A stretch of DNA of 23,316 nucleotides from an uncultured Lachnospiraceae bacterium (GCA_910577765.1 CAJTOV010000048.1:1-23316); one strand, 5' to 3'. Shown: positions 14,614 through 22,661, counted from the stretch's first letter. The notes: a model not told the origin generated them from the sequence alone. Numbers and translations are program-made.

Positions 14614-15114
14614 ATGTTGAAAGACATTCGGAAAATAACCGATAAGATTCTTTATGCTGCCATTATCATCTTGTTTCTCACCATGTTCGGAGTCACCACC
14701 CTCAACGTGATCATGCGGTACGTATTCAACAGGCCCATTATCTTTGCCGTGGAGCTGGGCCGCTACTCCTTTGCCGCCATCGTGTATTTCGGTTCCATCT
14801 TTGTTATGCGGGAGGACGGGCACATCGGTCTGGACATTGTGGTGGAGATGCTGCCCAAGGCAGTGGGCAGCCTGGTGAAAAAGTTCACCAGAGTCCTGGT
14901 TCTGGCCTACATGGCCCTGTTCTGCTACGAATCCGGGCGCATGGTCATGGGCAACTGGGCCAACCGTTCCAGCACCATGGGCATCCCCATGTCCGTGGTC
15001 TATATGGTCATGGTCATCGGAAGTATCGGAATCTTCGTGGAAGAGCTTCTGCTTCTCATGGGCTACAGCTCCGGGGATACCGCATCCGCAGAAGAAAAGG
15101 GAGGTGGCATGTAA
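14614..15114 (+). CDS. dctQ: TRAP transporter small permease (DctQ)
   Basis: A 166-residue integral membrane protein with four predicted helices: about 14-34 (LYAAIIILFLTMFGVTTLNV), 43-65, 88-108 and 127-150. It carries the DctQ features NVIMRYVFNRP, VELGRYSFAAIVYFG, REDGHIGLDI and MGIPMSVVYMVMVIGS. It joins the large permease to the binding protein in Na+-driven uptake. The start has AGGGGG six bases upstream. It follows dctP after a 129-base gap with two hairpins and is one base from the dctM start. Confidence 0.92.
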   Translation: MLKDIRKITDKILYAAIIILFLTMFGVTTLNVIMRYVFNRPIIFAVELGRYSFAAIVYFGSIFVMREDGHIGLDIVVEMLPKAVGSLVKKFTRVLVLAYMALFCYESGRMVMGNWANRSSTMGIPMSVVYMVMVIGSIGIFVEELLLLMGYSSGDTASAEEKGGGM

Positions 15115-15115
15115 T

Positions 15116-16396
15116 ATGTGGACCATACTTGGAATCTTTTTCGTCCTTCTGGTGCTTGGGGTACCGGTTGCCTTTGACGTGGGCATTGCCGCAGTGATCT
15201 ACCTGTTTGTCAACGGCAAGGACTTAATCATCGTCACCCAGCGGATCTTCGCCGGCGGCGACTCCTTTACCCTGATGGCGATCCCGCTGTTTATCTTTGC
15301 AGGGGAAATCATGAATGCCTGCGGTGTCACCAAACGGATCGTAGGCTTTGCCAATGAGCTGGTGGGCTTTATCCACGGCGGACTGGCCCACGTAAATATT
15401 CTGGCTTCCATGCTGTTTGCCGGAGTGTCCGGCTCCACCTCCGCAGACGTGGCCTCCATCGGCGGCATGCTGATCGGCTCCATGGACGAGGCTGGCTTTG
15501 ACCGCTGCTACGCCACGGCAGTCACCGCCGCGTCGGCCACCATCGGCTCCATTATCCCGCCTTCCATTCTGATGGTATTATATTCCTCCATCACCGGCAT
15601 TTCCGTGGGAAAGCTGTTTATGGCAGGGGTGATTCCCGGCCTTCTGGTCGGTATCAGCCAGATGTGCTATGCCTACTACATGGCCCGGAAGAACCCGGCC
15701 AAGTACGACGGCAATGTCAAGGCAGCCTTTGACTGCAAACGGATGCTGAAAGCATTTTTCAATGCTCTTCCTGCCCTGATCATGCCCGGCATCATCATCG
15801 GCGGCATCTTAAGCGGTGTGTTTACCGCCACCGAGGCCGGTGCCATTGCAGGTCTCTACGGCCTTCTGATCGGCGTGTTCGTATACCATGAGTTCACCTT
15901 CAAAGGAGCCATCAAAACCATCATCAGCGCTGCCAAGACCTCCGGCATGACCATGCTGATCGTATCCGGCGCCACGGCCTTCAGCTACTGTCTGGCCATT
16001 GAGAAGTTCCCGGAGCAGGTGTCCCGGCTGATTACCGGCGTCTCCACAGACGCCAATGTACTGATGCTTCTGATGATCATTGCCATGTGTGTCATCGGCA
16101 TGTTTATGGACACCACCTCGGCTGCCATTATCATGGTTCCTATCTTCTACCCTATTGCGGAAGCCTGCGGCATCAACGGCATCCACTTCGGCATGGTCAT
16201 GGTGCTGACCTTCATCCTGGGCGGCATCACCCCGCCGGTAGGCGTGACCCTGTACATTGCCACGGCAGTGGCCAAGATCCGGTTTGTGGATCTTTTAAAA
16301 GAAATGTGGCCCTTTATCCTGCTTTTCGTCATTCTGATGCTGTGCGTAGCCTACATTCCCGGTATCTGCCTGTTTATCCCCAACATGATCGGGTAA
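15116..16396 (+). CDS. dctM: TRAP transporter large permease (DctM)
   Basis: A 426-residue polytopic permease of the DctM/IT superfamily that carries out Na+-coupled substrate translocation. Recognisable segments are MAIPLFIFAGEIMNACGVTKRI, the LFAGVSGSTSADVASIGGMLIG motif, ASATIGSIIPPSILMVLYS, TATEAGAIAGLYGLLIG, FMDTTSAAIIMVPIFYPIA and GGITPPVGVTLYIATAVA. The length is normal. The ATG at 15116 follows the dctQ stop directly. A GTG at 15104 overlapping dctQ is a possible but less likely start, since the GGGAGG lies directly on it. It is the last gene of the operon; a bidirectional terminator follows. Confidence 0.94.
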   Translation: MWTILGIFFVLLVLGVPVAFDVGIAAVIYLFVNGKDLIIVTQRIFAGGDSFTLMAIPLFIFAGEIMNACGVTKRIVGFANELVGFIHGGLAHVNILASMLFAGVSGSTSADVASIGGMLIGSMDEAGFDRCYATAVTAASATIGSIIPPSILMVLYSSITGISVGKLFMAGVIPGLLVGISQMCYAYYMARKNPAKYDGNVKAAFDCKRMLKAFFNALPALIMPGIIIGGILSGVFTATEAGAIAGLYGLLIGVFVYHEFTFKGAIKTIISAAKTSGMTMLIVSGATAFSYCLAIEKFPEQVSRLITGVSTDANVLMLLMIIAMCVIGMFMDTTSAAIIMVPIFYPIAEACGINGIHFGMVMVLTFILGGITPPVGVTLYIATAVAKIRFVDLLKEMWPFILLFVILMLCVAYIPGICLFIPNMIG

Positions 16397-16405
16397 AGGC
16401 AGCAG

Positions 16406-16452
16406 AACAGCCATCCGCCAGAGGCTCATACCCTCTGAAGGATGGCTGTTTT
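16406..16452. terminator. bidirectional Rho-independent terminator
   Basis: AACAGCCATCC (16406-16416) pairs with GGATGGCTGTT (16440-16450), with an inner CAGAGG/CCTCTG. It has a T run on the right and an A-rich left flank on the other strand. It lies between the convergent dctM and YitT-type genes and can serve both. Confidence 0.88.
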
Positions 16453-16461
16453 ACGCTGTTC

Positions 16462-17340
16462 CTATATGGTGAGAAATCCTTTCCCGATAATCTCACTGGA
16501 ATTGGAGATCATGATAAATGCCGACGGCTGCGTCCTATGGATAAAGTTCCGGAGCCGCAGGGCCTGGGACCGCTTCATGGTGGTCATGACCACATACTTG
16601 CTGTGATGGGTGAAGGCTCCCTCTGCCTTGTACACAGTGGCAGAATGATTGAGCTCATAGATGATGAAATCACAGATGGGCTGGGGATCATCACACACGA
16701 TGTTGAAGCACTTGCACATGTTGATACTCTCAATCACATTGTCAATCACCAGGGACTTGGCAATGAGACCCAGCACGGAGAACAGTCCCGTAGTAGGCCC
16801 GAACACGAAAAATGCCATGGCCACGGAAGCAACATCCACCAGCAGCAGCGCGGTCCCGATATTCATGCTGGTATGCTTTTTCAGAATCATGGCAATGATA
16901 TCCGTGCCGCCGCTGGAGGCGCCGATGTTGAACAGCACCGCCGAGCCAAAGCCCGGGCAGAAGATGGCGAAGACCAGCTCCAGCAGAGGCTCTCCGGTCA
17001 GGGGACCGCTTAAGGGGCACCAGTATTCCAGCGCCGTCAGTCCCAGGGTCATGACCAGGGTGGCATAGACCGTCTTGACCCCCACATCCGTTCCCAGAAA
17101 CAGAAAACCCAGCACCAGAAGTCCGGTGTTGACTACCGAGGTAAAGTTGCTGGCCGACCATCCGGTCAGCCGGCTCACCACCGGAGAAAAACCGGTGACG
17201 CCTCCAAAGGAAAAATTGTTGGGGAACTTGAAGAAATAGATTCCCACCACCATAATCAGGATACTTCCCGTGATCAGGGCATACTCCGTAAGCTTTCTCA
17301 GATATATATTCTTGATTTCCCGTACAGCCATGTTGGTCAC
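16462..17340 (-). CDS. YitT-family membrane protein (DUF161 plus DUF2179)
   Basis: A 292-residue membrane protein. Five or six helices fill about residues 18-205, with the family motifs FSFGGVTGFS (43-52) and IGASSGGTDIIA (139-150). A cytosolic DUF2179 domain follows (about 205-290: NIVCDDPQPICDFIIYEL, HHSKYVVMTTMKRSQALRLRNFI). The family is widespread in Firmicutes; its transport or signalling role is unproven. The start has GGAGGAGAG eight bases upstream. It is convergent with dctM. A monocistronic unit is likely, since its own promoter lies at 17436-17464. Confidence 0.9.
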   Translation of the reverse strand: MTNMAVREIKNIYLRKLTEYALITGSILIMVVGIYFFKFPNNFSFGGVTGFSPVVSRLTGWSASNFTSVVNTGLLVLGFLFLGTDVGVKTVYATLVMTLGLTALEYWCPLSGPLTGEPLLELVFAIFCPGFGSAVLFNIGASSGGTDIIAMILKKHTSMNIGTALLLVDVASVAMAFFVFGPTTGLFSVLGLIAKSLVIDNVIESINMCKCFNIVCDDPQPICDFIIYELNHSATVYKAEGAFTHHSKYVVMTTMKRSQALRLRNFIHRTQPSAFIMISNSSEIIGKGFLTI

Positions 17341-17435
17341 ATGGCAGACTCTCCTCCGGAAGAAGGCGCCTGCCGTTGCTCCTTTGCCATTCCTTTTGGT
17401 TTTGGACAGGGGGCTGTTCCCTCCCGCCCATCACG

Positions 17436-17464
17436 AATATAACTCCTAACCGTCAAAATGACAA
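17436..17464 (-). promoter_or_regulatory. promoter of the YitT-family gene
   Basis: On the minus strand, TTGTCA (17464-17459), a 17-base spacer and TATATT (17441-17436). The predicted start gives a leader of about 90 bases to the ATG at 17340. Confidence 0.7.
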
Positions 17465-17518
17465 ACACCTATCTTTCTTGCGGTGCCACAGCCCTGACTC
17501 TGTGCAGATGCCGCACCC

Positions 17519-17642
17519 CGGTGCCGGTACCTGCGGCCCCAGTTCCGGCACCTGTGTCCCTTAGTCCCGGCACCTGTGTCCTCCAGTTCCGGCACCTGCG
17601 GGCCTCAGTCCCGGCACTTGTGTCCCTCAGTCCCGGCACAGT
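17519..17642. repeat. 22-bp tandem repeat, about 5.6 copies
   Basis: Units start at 17519 (diverged), 17541, 17563, 17585, 17607 and 17629 (partial). Each carries an AGTYCCGGCACCTG-like core followed by a variable GTGTCCCT-like tail. The rightmost copies overlap the last codons and the stop of the vWA lipoprotein gene (stop at 17629-17627, minus strand). The unit is not a multiple of three and has no unique spacers, so it is neither a coding repeat nor a CRISPR. Confidence 0.88.
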
Positions 17643-19426
17643 TCCACCAGCTCCAGAAATTCCTTCCGGTAATCATCCGAGTCTGCGCGGACGCAGGATT
17701 CGGCCAGCTCCATCACCGAATCCATGGTGGCGCTGCCCCGGTTTTCGCTGCCCCTGAGCACCATGCCGAACTCTGCCACTGCCGCGGCAAACCGCAGGTT
17801 CCCGGACAGCTCCGCCCGGAAGCTGTCTGATTCCACCGGGTAAGCCAGCAGTCTGCTGGTATCCCCGTTGGGTGCCTTGTACCGCAGGCTTACGGTCAGA
17901 AGCTCCGAGCTGGCTCTGGGAGTCCCCGGATTCTGGTATTTTAGCTCCACCGGCCGGCTCCCGCCCTCTGCCGGCAGGATCTCATACAGCGCTGTCACCG
18001 TATGGCCGGAACCGATCTCCCCGGCATCCACCTTGTCGTTGTGGAAATCCTCCTTGTTTAACAGCCGGTTCTCATAGCCTACCAGCCGGTATCCGCTGAC
18101 CTGGGCCGGATTGAATTCCACCTGGATCTTCACGTCCTTGGCCACGGTCACCAAAGTGCCTCCCATCTCGTCAACCAGCACCTTTTTGGCCTCAAAAATA
18201 CTGTCGATATAGCTGTAATTTCCGTCCCCGCTGTCTGCCAGGGCTTCCATTTTGTTGTCCTTAAGATTCCCGGTTCCCACCCCCAGCACAGACAGATGGA
18301 CCCCGCTTTTCTTCTGCTCTTTGATCAGCCGTACCAGCTCTCCCTCACTGCTGATGCCCACATTTAAGTCTCCGTCCGTGGCCAGGATCACCCGGTTGAT
18401 GCCTCCGGGTATAAAATGCTTCCGTGCCAGGTCATAGGCCCTGCGGATTCCCGCTTCCCCGGCTGTGGAACCGGATGCCTCCAGGCTGTCCAAAGCATCC
18501 ACGATTGTGCCGGTTCTGTTGCCGGGAACTCCGTCCAGAACCACGGACTCATAGCCTGCATAGGTGACAATGGACACCCGGTCCGATTTGTTTAAGTTCT
18601 CCGCCAGCATGGCAAAGGACTTCTGGACCAGAGGAAGCTTGTCGTCCGAGTACATGGAGCCGGACACATCCAGCAGGAACACAAAGTTGGCGGCCGGACG
18701 GCGGGAAAAGTCGATTTCCCTGGCTTTTAAGCCGATCATCAGAAGACGGCTTTCCGGATTCCAGGGACATTCCCCGTATTCCGTGGTAACGGAGAAGGGG
18801 TCTTTCCCCTCGGGCTCCGGGTAATCATAGTCAAAATAGTTGATCATTTCCTCGATCCGCACCGCATCTGCCGGCACGGCGCTGGCAGGAATCCCGGACC
18901 GGAGCATCCGCCGCACATTGCTGTAAGCCGCCGTGTCCACATCCACGGAAAAGGTGGACAAGGGTTCTTCCATTACATTCTTGTATCCGTTCTCGGAAAT
19001 ATAACGGTATTCCTCCCCGGAGGAAGGTTCCGGGCGGTACACATCCTGGTACTTCCTGGCCATGCTGCCTCCATTGGCCCGGCTTCCTGCTGTATCCGTC
19101 CTGCCGAAAGCACCGTCTTCGGCCTGGTACTCCTTCTCTGCCGCCGCTTCTGCCATGGGGGCTGCCATCCCTGGTGCCGGTGCCCCTGCTGCCGGTGCCG
19201 TCATCCCTGGTGCCGCTGCCGCTGCCGCCGTCTCTTCTGCCGGTGCCGCCCAGGCTGCTGCTGCCGTCGTCTCTGCCGCCGCTGCCGTCACCCATGCTTC
19301 TGCCGTGGTGGCTGCCCCGGCAGTCCCCTCTGTCTGCCGGCCCGAGGGCGCCGCGCATCCGCCCAGCACCAGTGCCGCTGCCATCATACAGGTTCCCAGT
19401 CTTTTGAAATATGCTGTTTTTTTCAT
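17627..19426 (-). CDS. von Willebrand factor A lipoprotein (YfbK-like, vWF_A N-domain + vWA + DUF3520)
   Basis: A 599-residue surface lipoprotein. The signal ends at LVLGGC with Cys24. Residues 25-120 are an Ala/Pro/Thr/Glu-rich flexible stalk. A conserved N-domain (STFSVDVDTAAYSNVRRML and MINYFDYDYPEPEG) precedes a vWA domain at about 247-420, with an intact MIDAS (DVSGS at 253-257) and ATDGDLN later. The C-terminal DUF3520-like region includes VKIQVEFNPAQVSGYRLVGYENRLL. The MIDAS suggests Mg2+-dependent protein binding. The ATG at 19426 is chosen because GGGAGG precedes it and it begins the lipoprotein signal; an earlier ATG lacks these. It is third in a sigma/anti-sigma/vWA operon and follows the anti-sigma gene by 54 bases that contain a hairpin. 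Its 3' end merges with a 22-bp tandem repeat. Confidence 0.9.
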   Translation of the reverse strand: MKKTAYFKRLGTCMMAAALVLGGCAAPSGRQTEGTAGAATTAEAWVTAAAAETTAAAAWAAPAEETAAAAAAPGMTAPAAGAPAPGMAAPMAEAAAEKEYQAEDGAFGRTDTAGSRANGGSMARKYQDVYRPEPSSGEEYRYISENGYKNVMEEPLSTFSVDVDTAAYSNVRRMLRSGIPASAVPADAVRIEEMINYFDYDYPEPEGKDPFSVTTEYGECPWNPESRLLMIGLKAREIDFSRRPAANFVFLLDVSGSMYSDDKLPLVQKSFAMLAENLNKSDRVSIVTYAGYESVVLDGVPGNRTGTIVDALDSLEASGSTAGEAGIRRAYDLARKHFIPGGINRVILATDGDLNVGISSEGELVRLIKEQKKSGVHLSVLGVGTGNLKDNKMEALADSGDGNYSYIDSIFEAKKVLVDEMGGTLVTVAKDVKIQVEFNPAQVSGYRLVGYENRLLNKEDFHNDKVDAGEIGSGHTVTALYEILPAEGGSRPVELKYQNPGTPRASSELLTVSLRYKAPNGDTSRLLAYPVESDSFRAELSGNLRFAAAVAEFGMVLRGSENRGSATMDSVMELAESCVRADSDDYRKEFLELVELCRD

Positions 19427-19440
19427 AATATCCTCCCTGC

Positions 19441-19483
19441 TAGAGCGTGCAGATGCCGGAAATGAATTTTCAAACACGCTCTA
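19441..19483. repeat. palindromic hairpin between anti-sigma and vWA genes
   Basis: TAGAGCGTG (19441-19449) and CACGCTCTA (19475-19483) are a perfect 9-bp inverted repeat around 25 bases. The right arm contains the TAG stop of the anti-sigma gene. On the minus strand its interior reads CGGCATCTGCACGC, closely like the inner arm of the CTAG element (GCCATCTGCACGC at 9588-9600), so it may be a related short palindrome. No U tract follows. Confidence 0.65.
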
Positions 19484-20575
19484 CTGCTTCTCCCTCTCAA
19501 TCAGTGCAATCAGGTCGGAAAGGAAATCGTCGTCTTCTCTCATAAGCATCCGGTCATAATAGAAGTCGTTGGCCCCCTCCTGGGCTTTTACTGCCACGGA
19601 GGTGTCCTCATTGACCAGGCTTCCATAACCGGAGTGGAACAGGTAGCCCTGCTCCTGAACCATCTGAATCTGGGGGGCAAAGGGGTATAACAGCTCATAG
19701 TGCCCTTCCTTCTCTGTCCCGGCCAGCGGCAGCAGGTAGGTCTCCCCCACAGCCATCTGGTACAGCACGAAAGCAGTATCCCCCTGGGTCCGTATAATGG
19801 GACTTTCCACAATGATCCGGTCCATGGGGCTTACGTAATCTTCCGCATACCAGATCTCATCCACTGCCACCTGGTAGACCACCCGGGACACCTGGCCGGA
19901 CCCATCCCCTTCTGCCTGGCAAAGCTCTGCCGAGACCACCCTGGCCCCGCACAGAAGGCTGGTATCCGCCAGAATCCCTTCGGAAAAATACCGGGAATCC
20001 TCCGCCACGGTCACGGCATCCGCCGGCACCTGCAAAGGACCGTGTGACAGCAGCATCCCCTGTCTGGAGCCGGCACCGGTACGGCTGCTGCCTGGCCCAG
20101 GGCCTTTGTCCCCGGCTCCTTCCTTCCGGACATGTTCCGGGACTGCCTCCGCCAGGGCCTGGGGCACGGCTGTCCCGTTCTCCTGCCCGGTTTCTGCTAT
20201 ATCCCCGCCGCCTGCTGTCTCATTGCCTGTCACTGCCGCCGTCTCTTCCGGGGCTGCCCCGGGCCAGTCCCCACTGTCTCCGGCCGCCATTCCGGCTCCT
20301 GCTGCCTCCGGCTCTTCTGCCAGCCGCTGCCGCATAACCGGAGCCGCCGTAACCAGCACCAGAATGGCTGCTGCCGCTGCCGCCATGCCGTAAGCAGGCC
20401 GGAAGCTTCCTTTTCCGGATACCGTCTTTTTCCGAACCATTTCCCTCTGCCCGGTCCCGGCCTTCTCCCGCTCCGGGTGCTCCTTCAGGTTCCGTTCAAT
20501 CCGGTCCCACAGATCCGGCGCCGCCTGCTGCTTTATGCTTCTGTATTCCTGCTCAAGCTGCTTTTCATCCATCAT
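19481..20575 (-). CDS. putative membrane anti-sigma factor
   Basis: A 364-residue single-pass protein. A short N-terminal cytoplasmic part (EQEYRSIKQQAAPDLWDRIERNLKEHPE, about 8-35) is of the kind seen in clostridial anti-sigma proteins next to ECF sigma genes. A transmembrane helix lies at about 61-80, followed by a low-complexity Ala/Gly/Glu linker and an extracellular C-domain from about 190 (TVAEDSRYFSEGI, VVYQVAVDEIWYAEDYVSPMDRIIVE, MAVGETYLLPL). That C-domain is not one I can name. Function is inferred from position: its ATG overlaps the sigma gene stop (ATGATGA, alternative starts 20575 or 20572, GAGAGG upstream), implying translational coupling. Its TAG stop sits in the arm of a hairpin. 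Confidence 0.75.
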   Translation of the reverse strand: MMDEKQLEQEYRSIKQQAAPDLWDRIERNLKEHPEREKAGTGQREMVRKKTVSGKGSFRPAYGMAAAAAAILVLVTAAPVMRQRLAEEPEAAGAGMAAGDSGDWPGAAPEETAAVTGNETAGGGDIAETGQENGTAVPQALAEAVPEHVRKEGAGDKGPGPGSSRTGAGSRQGMLLSHGPLQVPADAVTVAEDSRYFSEGILADTSLLCGARVVSAELCQAEGDGSGQVSRVVYQVAVDEIWYAEDYVSPMDRIIVESPIIRTQGDTAFVLYQMAVGETYLLPLAGTEKEGHYELLYPFAPQIQMVQEQGYLFHSGYGSLVNEDTSVAVKAQEGANDFYYDRMLMREDDDFLSDLIALIEREKQ

Positions 20576-21096
20576 AGCTGCACCTCTCTCAGTTTCCGGA
20601 TTGCCGTCCGGTAACACCATGCCACGGTGCCCTGGGGCTTCCGAAGCAGTGATGCGATCTCCCGGAACGTCAGTTCTCCCATGATTTTCAGATTGACAAT
20701 CTGCCTTTCCTCCTCCTTCAGCGTCTTCAGCGCCTGTTCAAGACTGAGCTTCTGGCAGAGCTGGTCCTCGGGGAAGCTTTCTCCTTTTTGCAGATGATCC
20801 GGAATCTCTGCGGAAAGGTCCTCCCGTCTGTGCTTTCTTACATAGTCAATGGCCAGATTGTGGGCAATGGTGATCAGCCATGCCCGGTGGCCGTTGCCGG
20901 GCCGGTATGTATCTGCGATATCCCACAGCCGGATGAAGAATTCGGAAGCTACATCCTCCGCATCCTCCCGGTTGTGCAGGATCTCGTATACGACGGAATA
21001 GACCAGGGGGCAGTACTCCTCATAGACAGCCCGCAGCCCCTCCCTGTCGTTTCTGCATATCCGGCCCATACACTCTTCAAACTGCCGGTCATTCAT
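20572..21096 (-). CDS. ECF-type RNA polymerase sigma factor
   Basis: A 174-residue cytosolic sigma-70 family protein with only regions 2 and 4. Region 2 spans about 20-85 (LRAVYEEYCPLVYSVVYEIL, the DAEDVASEFFIRLWD helix, then HRAWLITIAHNLAIDYVRKHRR). Region 4 is near the C-terminus (EERQIVNLKIMGELTFREIASLLRKPQGTVAWCYRTAIRKLRE), with a clear helix-turn-helix. It would direct a stress or envelope regulon under the membrane protein encoded immediately downstream. The ATG at 21096 has AGAGGA eight bases upstream; an earlier in-frame ATG at 21147 has no such site. Confidence 0.92.
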   Translation of the reverse strand: MNDRQFEECMGRICRNDREGLRAVYEEYCPLVYSVVYEILHNREDAEDVASEFFIRLWDIADTYRPGNGHRAWLITIAHNLAIDYVRKHRREDLSAEIPDHLQKGESFPEDQLCQKLSLEQALKTLKEEERQIVNLKIMGELTFREIASLLRKPQGTVAWCYRTAIRKLREVQL

Positions 21097-21190
21097 TGCA
21101 AGTATCCTCTCTGTGCTCAGCCTTGTATCTATGATACGGATGAGCAATGGAAAATTTATGGTGGTTTTTTAAATTTTTTGCTGTTTCTAC

Positions 21191-21219
21191 AGAATACCAC
21201 ATTTTTCAGGGATATGCAA
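21191..21219 (-). promoter_or_regulatory. promoter of the sigma/anti-sigma/vWA operon
   Basis: On the minus strand, TTGCAT (21219-21214), a 17-base spacer and TATTCT (21196-21191). The leader of about 88 bases contains long A and T tracts. It reads like a housekeeping promoter; I cannot see a distinct ECF-type motif. Confidence 0.6.
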
Positions 21220-21235
21220 AGACAACCGGGGCAAA

Positions 21236-21303
21236 GTCAAATACCCCGCAGCAGGCTGACGCGGCATTAAACTTGCAACGCAGCTGGCTGCGGGGTATTT
21301 GAC
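21236..21303. terminator. 17-bp-stem hairpin after the AGCS gene (terminator or REP-like)
   Basis: GTCAAATACCCCGCAGC (21236-21252) and GCTGCGGGGTATTTGAC (21287-21303) pair perfectly over 17 bases around a 34-base loop that itself has weak pairing. It begins 11 bases downstream of the symporter stop on the minus strand and lies just before the sigma promoter, so it would insulate the two units. The following T run is short (TTTGCCCC), so a dispersed palindromic repeat is also possible. Confidence 0.7.
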
Positions 21304-21314
21304 CCTCGCGGCAA

Positions 21315-22661
21315 TCACTTCTGTTCTTCCCCGAAATACTCCTTTGTAGCCTGCCCCACCTCCGGCCACAGAGCCGCCAGGGCACACAGATTGGGGATGG
21401 TCAGCAGACCCAGGGCAATATCCTGAATGGTCCACACCAGCTCCATCTCCAGCAGGGCCCCCGCCATACAGAAAACCGGGAATATATACCGGAACTTCCC
21501 TGCCGCATTTCCTCCCCACAGATAGTTCAGTCCCACATATCCAAAGTACCACTGGCTCATAAGGGTTGTCACGCAGAACAGAATCAGGCTCAGGGAAACC
21601 ACATACCCCATGGGCTTCCACACACTGGCAAATGCTTCCGCCACCAGCAGATACCCTGCCCCGCCGGAATCTGCCGCGCCGGTGACCCCCAGGACCAGCC
21701 CGGTAATGGTACACAAAAGAAAGGTATCCACAAACACCTCAGCCACCCCCATGATTCCCTGCTCTGCCGGATGGTTTGCCTGGGCTGCGGAATGGATCAC
21801 CGGCGCAGACCCTTCCCCGGCTTCATTGGAATAAAGCCCCCTGGCAATTCCCTTTTCCATGGCTGCCATCATACTGCCCAGGGCCCCTCCTGCCGCAGCC
21901 CTAAGTCCAAAGGCTCCGGCAAAAATATCCCGGATCACCCCGGGAATCCGGGTGATATTGGCCAGAAGAATCAGCACTCCCCCGGCCGCATACAGAACCG
22001 CCATGGCCGGCACCAGCCGCTGTGATACCTGGGCCAGCCCCTTAAGACCGCCGGTGCTTACCAGGAAAATCACTGCCACCAGCACCCCGCCGGTAACCCA
22101 AAAGGGAATCCGGAAACACTCCTTTACCAGCCCGCTGACCGTATTGGACTGGATCAGATTCCCTCCGATAATCTGTACCACCATGAACCCGGCACACAGC
22201 GCTGCCAGCCAGGGTGCATGAAGCCCCTTTTCAATATAGTACATGGGACCGCCTGTCCAGGCACCGGTCTCGTCTTTCTCCCGGTACAGCATTCCCAGGA
22301 CAATCTCCCCGTACTTGGTGGCCATACCCAGAAACGCCGCCACCCACATCCAGAAAAGCGCCCCCATGCCTCCGGCCACCACTGCCGTGGATACCCCCAC
22401 AATGTTTCCGCTGCCCACGCAGGAAGCCACTGCCGTACAGAGAGCCTGGAAGGAGGAAATGGTGCCTTCCGCTGCCTGTCCCCGGCCATTCTGCCGGACC
22501 GGTTCCCACAGCGTCTTTTTCAGAATCTGCCGGAAATAGCGGATCTGGACACCGCCGCTGATAACCGTATACCACACGCCCACGCCCAGAAGCACAAACA
22601 GCAGCCAGTTTCCCCACAGCCACCGGTCAAATACCGTCAGCACCTGCAAAAGCCAATCCAT
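21315..22661 (-). CDS. AGCS-family sodium:alanine/glycine symporter
   Basis: A 448-residue membrane transporter with about 10-11 helices that imports alanine or glycine with Na+. Family marks are WLLFVLLGVGVWYTVISGG near the N-terminus, SSFQALCTAVASCVGSGNIVGV (the conserved sodium/substrate segment), WMWVAAFLGMATKYGEIVLG, YREKDETGAWTGGPMYYIEKGL, and YSNEAGEGSAPVIHSAAQANHPAEQG in the middle. The length is typical. The ATG at 22661 has AAAGGAG six bases upstream; a longer start at 22691 lacks one. It lies 72 bases after the TIM-barrel gene in the same orientation and may be cotranscribed with it. Followed by a strong hairpin. Confidence 0.93.
   Translation of the reverse strand: MDWLLQVLTVFDRWLWGNWLLFVLLGVGVWYTVISGGVQIRYFRQILKKTLWEPVRQNGRGQAAEGTISSFQALCTAVASCVGSGNIVGVSTAVVAGGMGALFWMWVAAFLGMATKYGEIVLGMLYREKDETGAWTGGPMYYIEKGLHAPWLAALCAGFMVVQIIGGNLIQSNTVSGLVKECFRIPFWVTGGVLVAVIFLVSTGGLKGLAQVSQRLVPAMAVLYAAGGVLILLANITRIPGVIRDIFAGAFGLRAAAGGALGSMMAAMEKGIARGLYSNEAGEGSAPVIHSAAQANHPAEQGIMGVAEVFVDTFLLCTITGLVLGVTGAADSGGAGYLLVAEAFASVWKPMGYVVSLSLILFCVTTLMSQWYFGYVGLNYLWGGNAAGKFRYIFPVFCMAGALLEMELVWTIQDIALGLLTIPNLCALAALWPEVGQATKEYFGEEQK

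Noticed and set aside
16087..17013. Plus-strand open frame spanning the dctM end and the YitT gene
   Set aside because: It crosses a terminator and two convergent real genes, and the composition is His/Gly shadow sequence.
17519..17642. Possible CRISPR array
   Set aside because: The repeats are contiguous 22-bp units with no unique spacers and no cas genes nearby.
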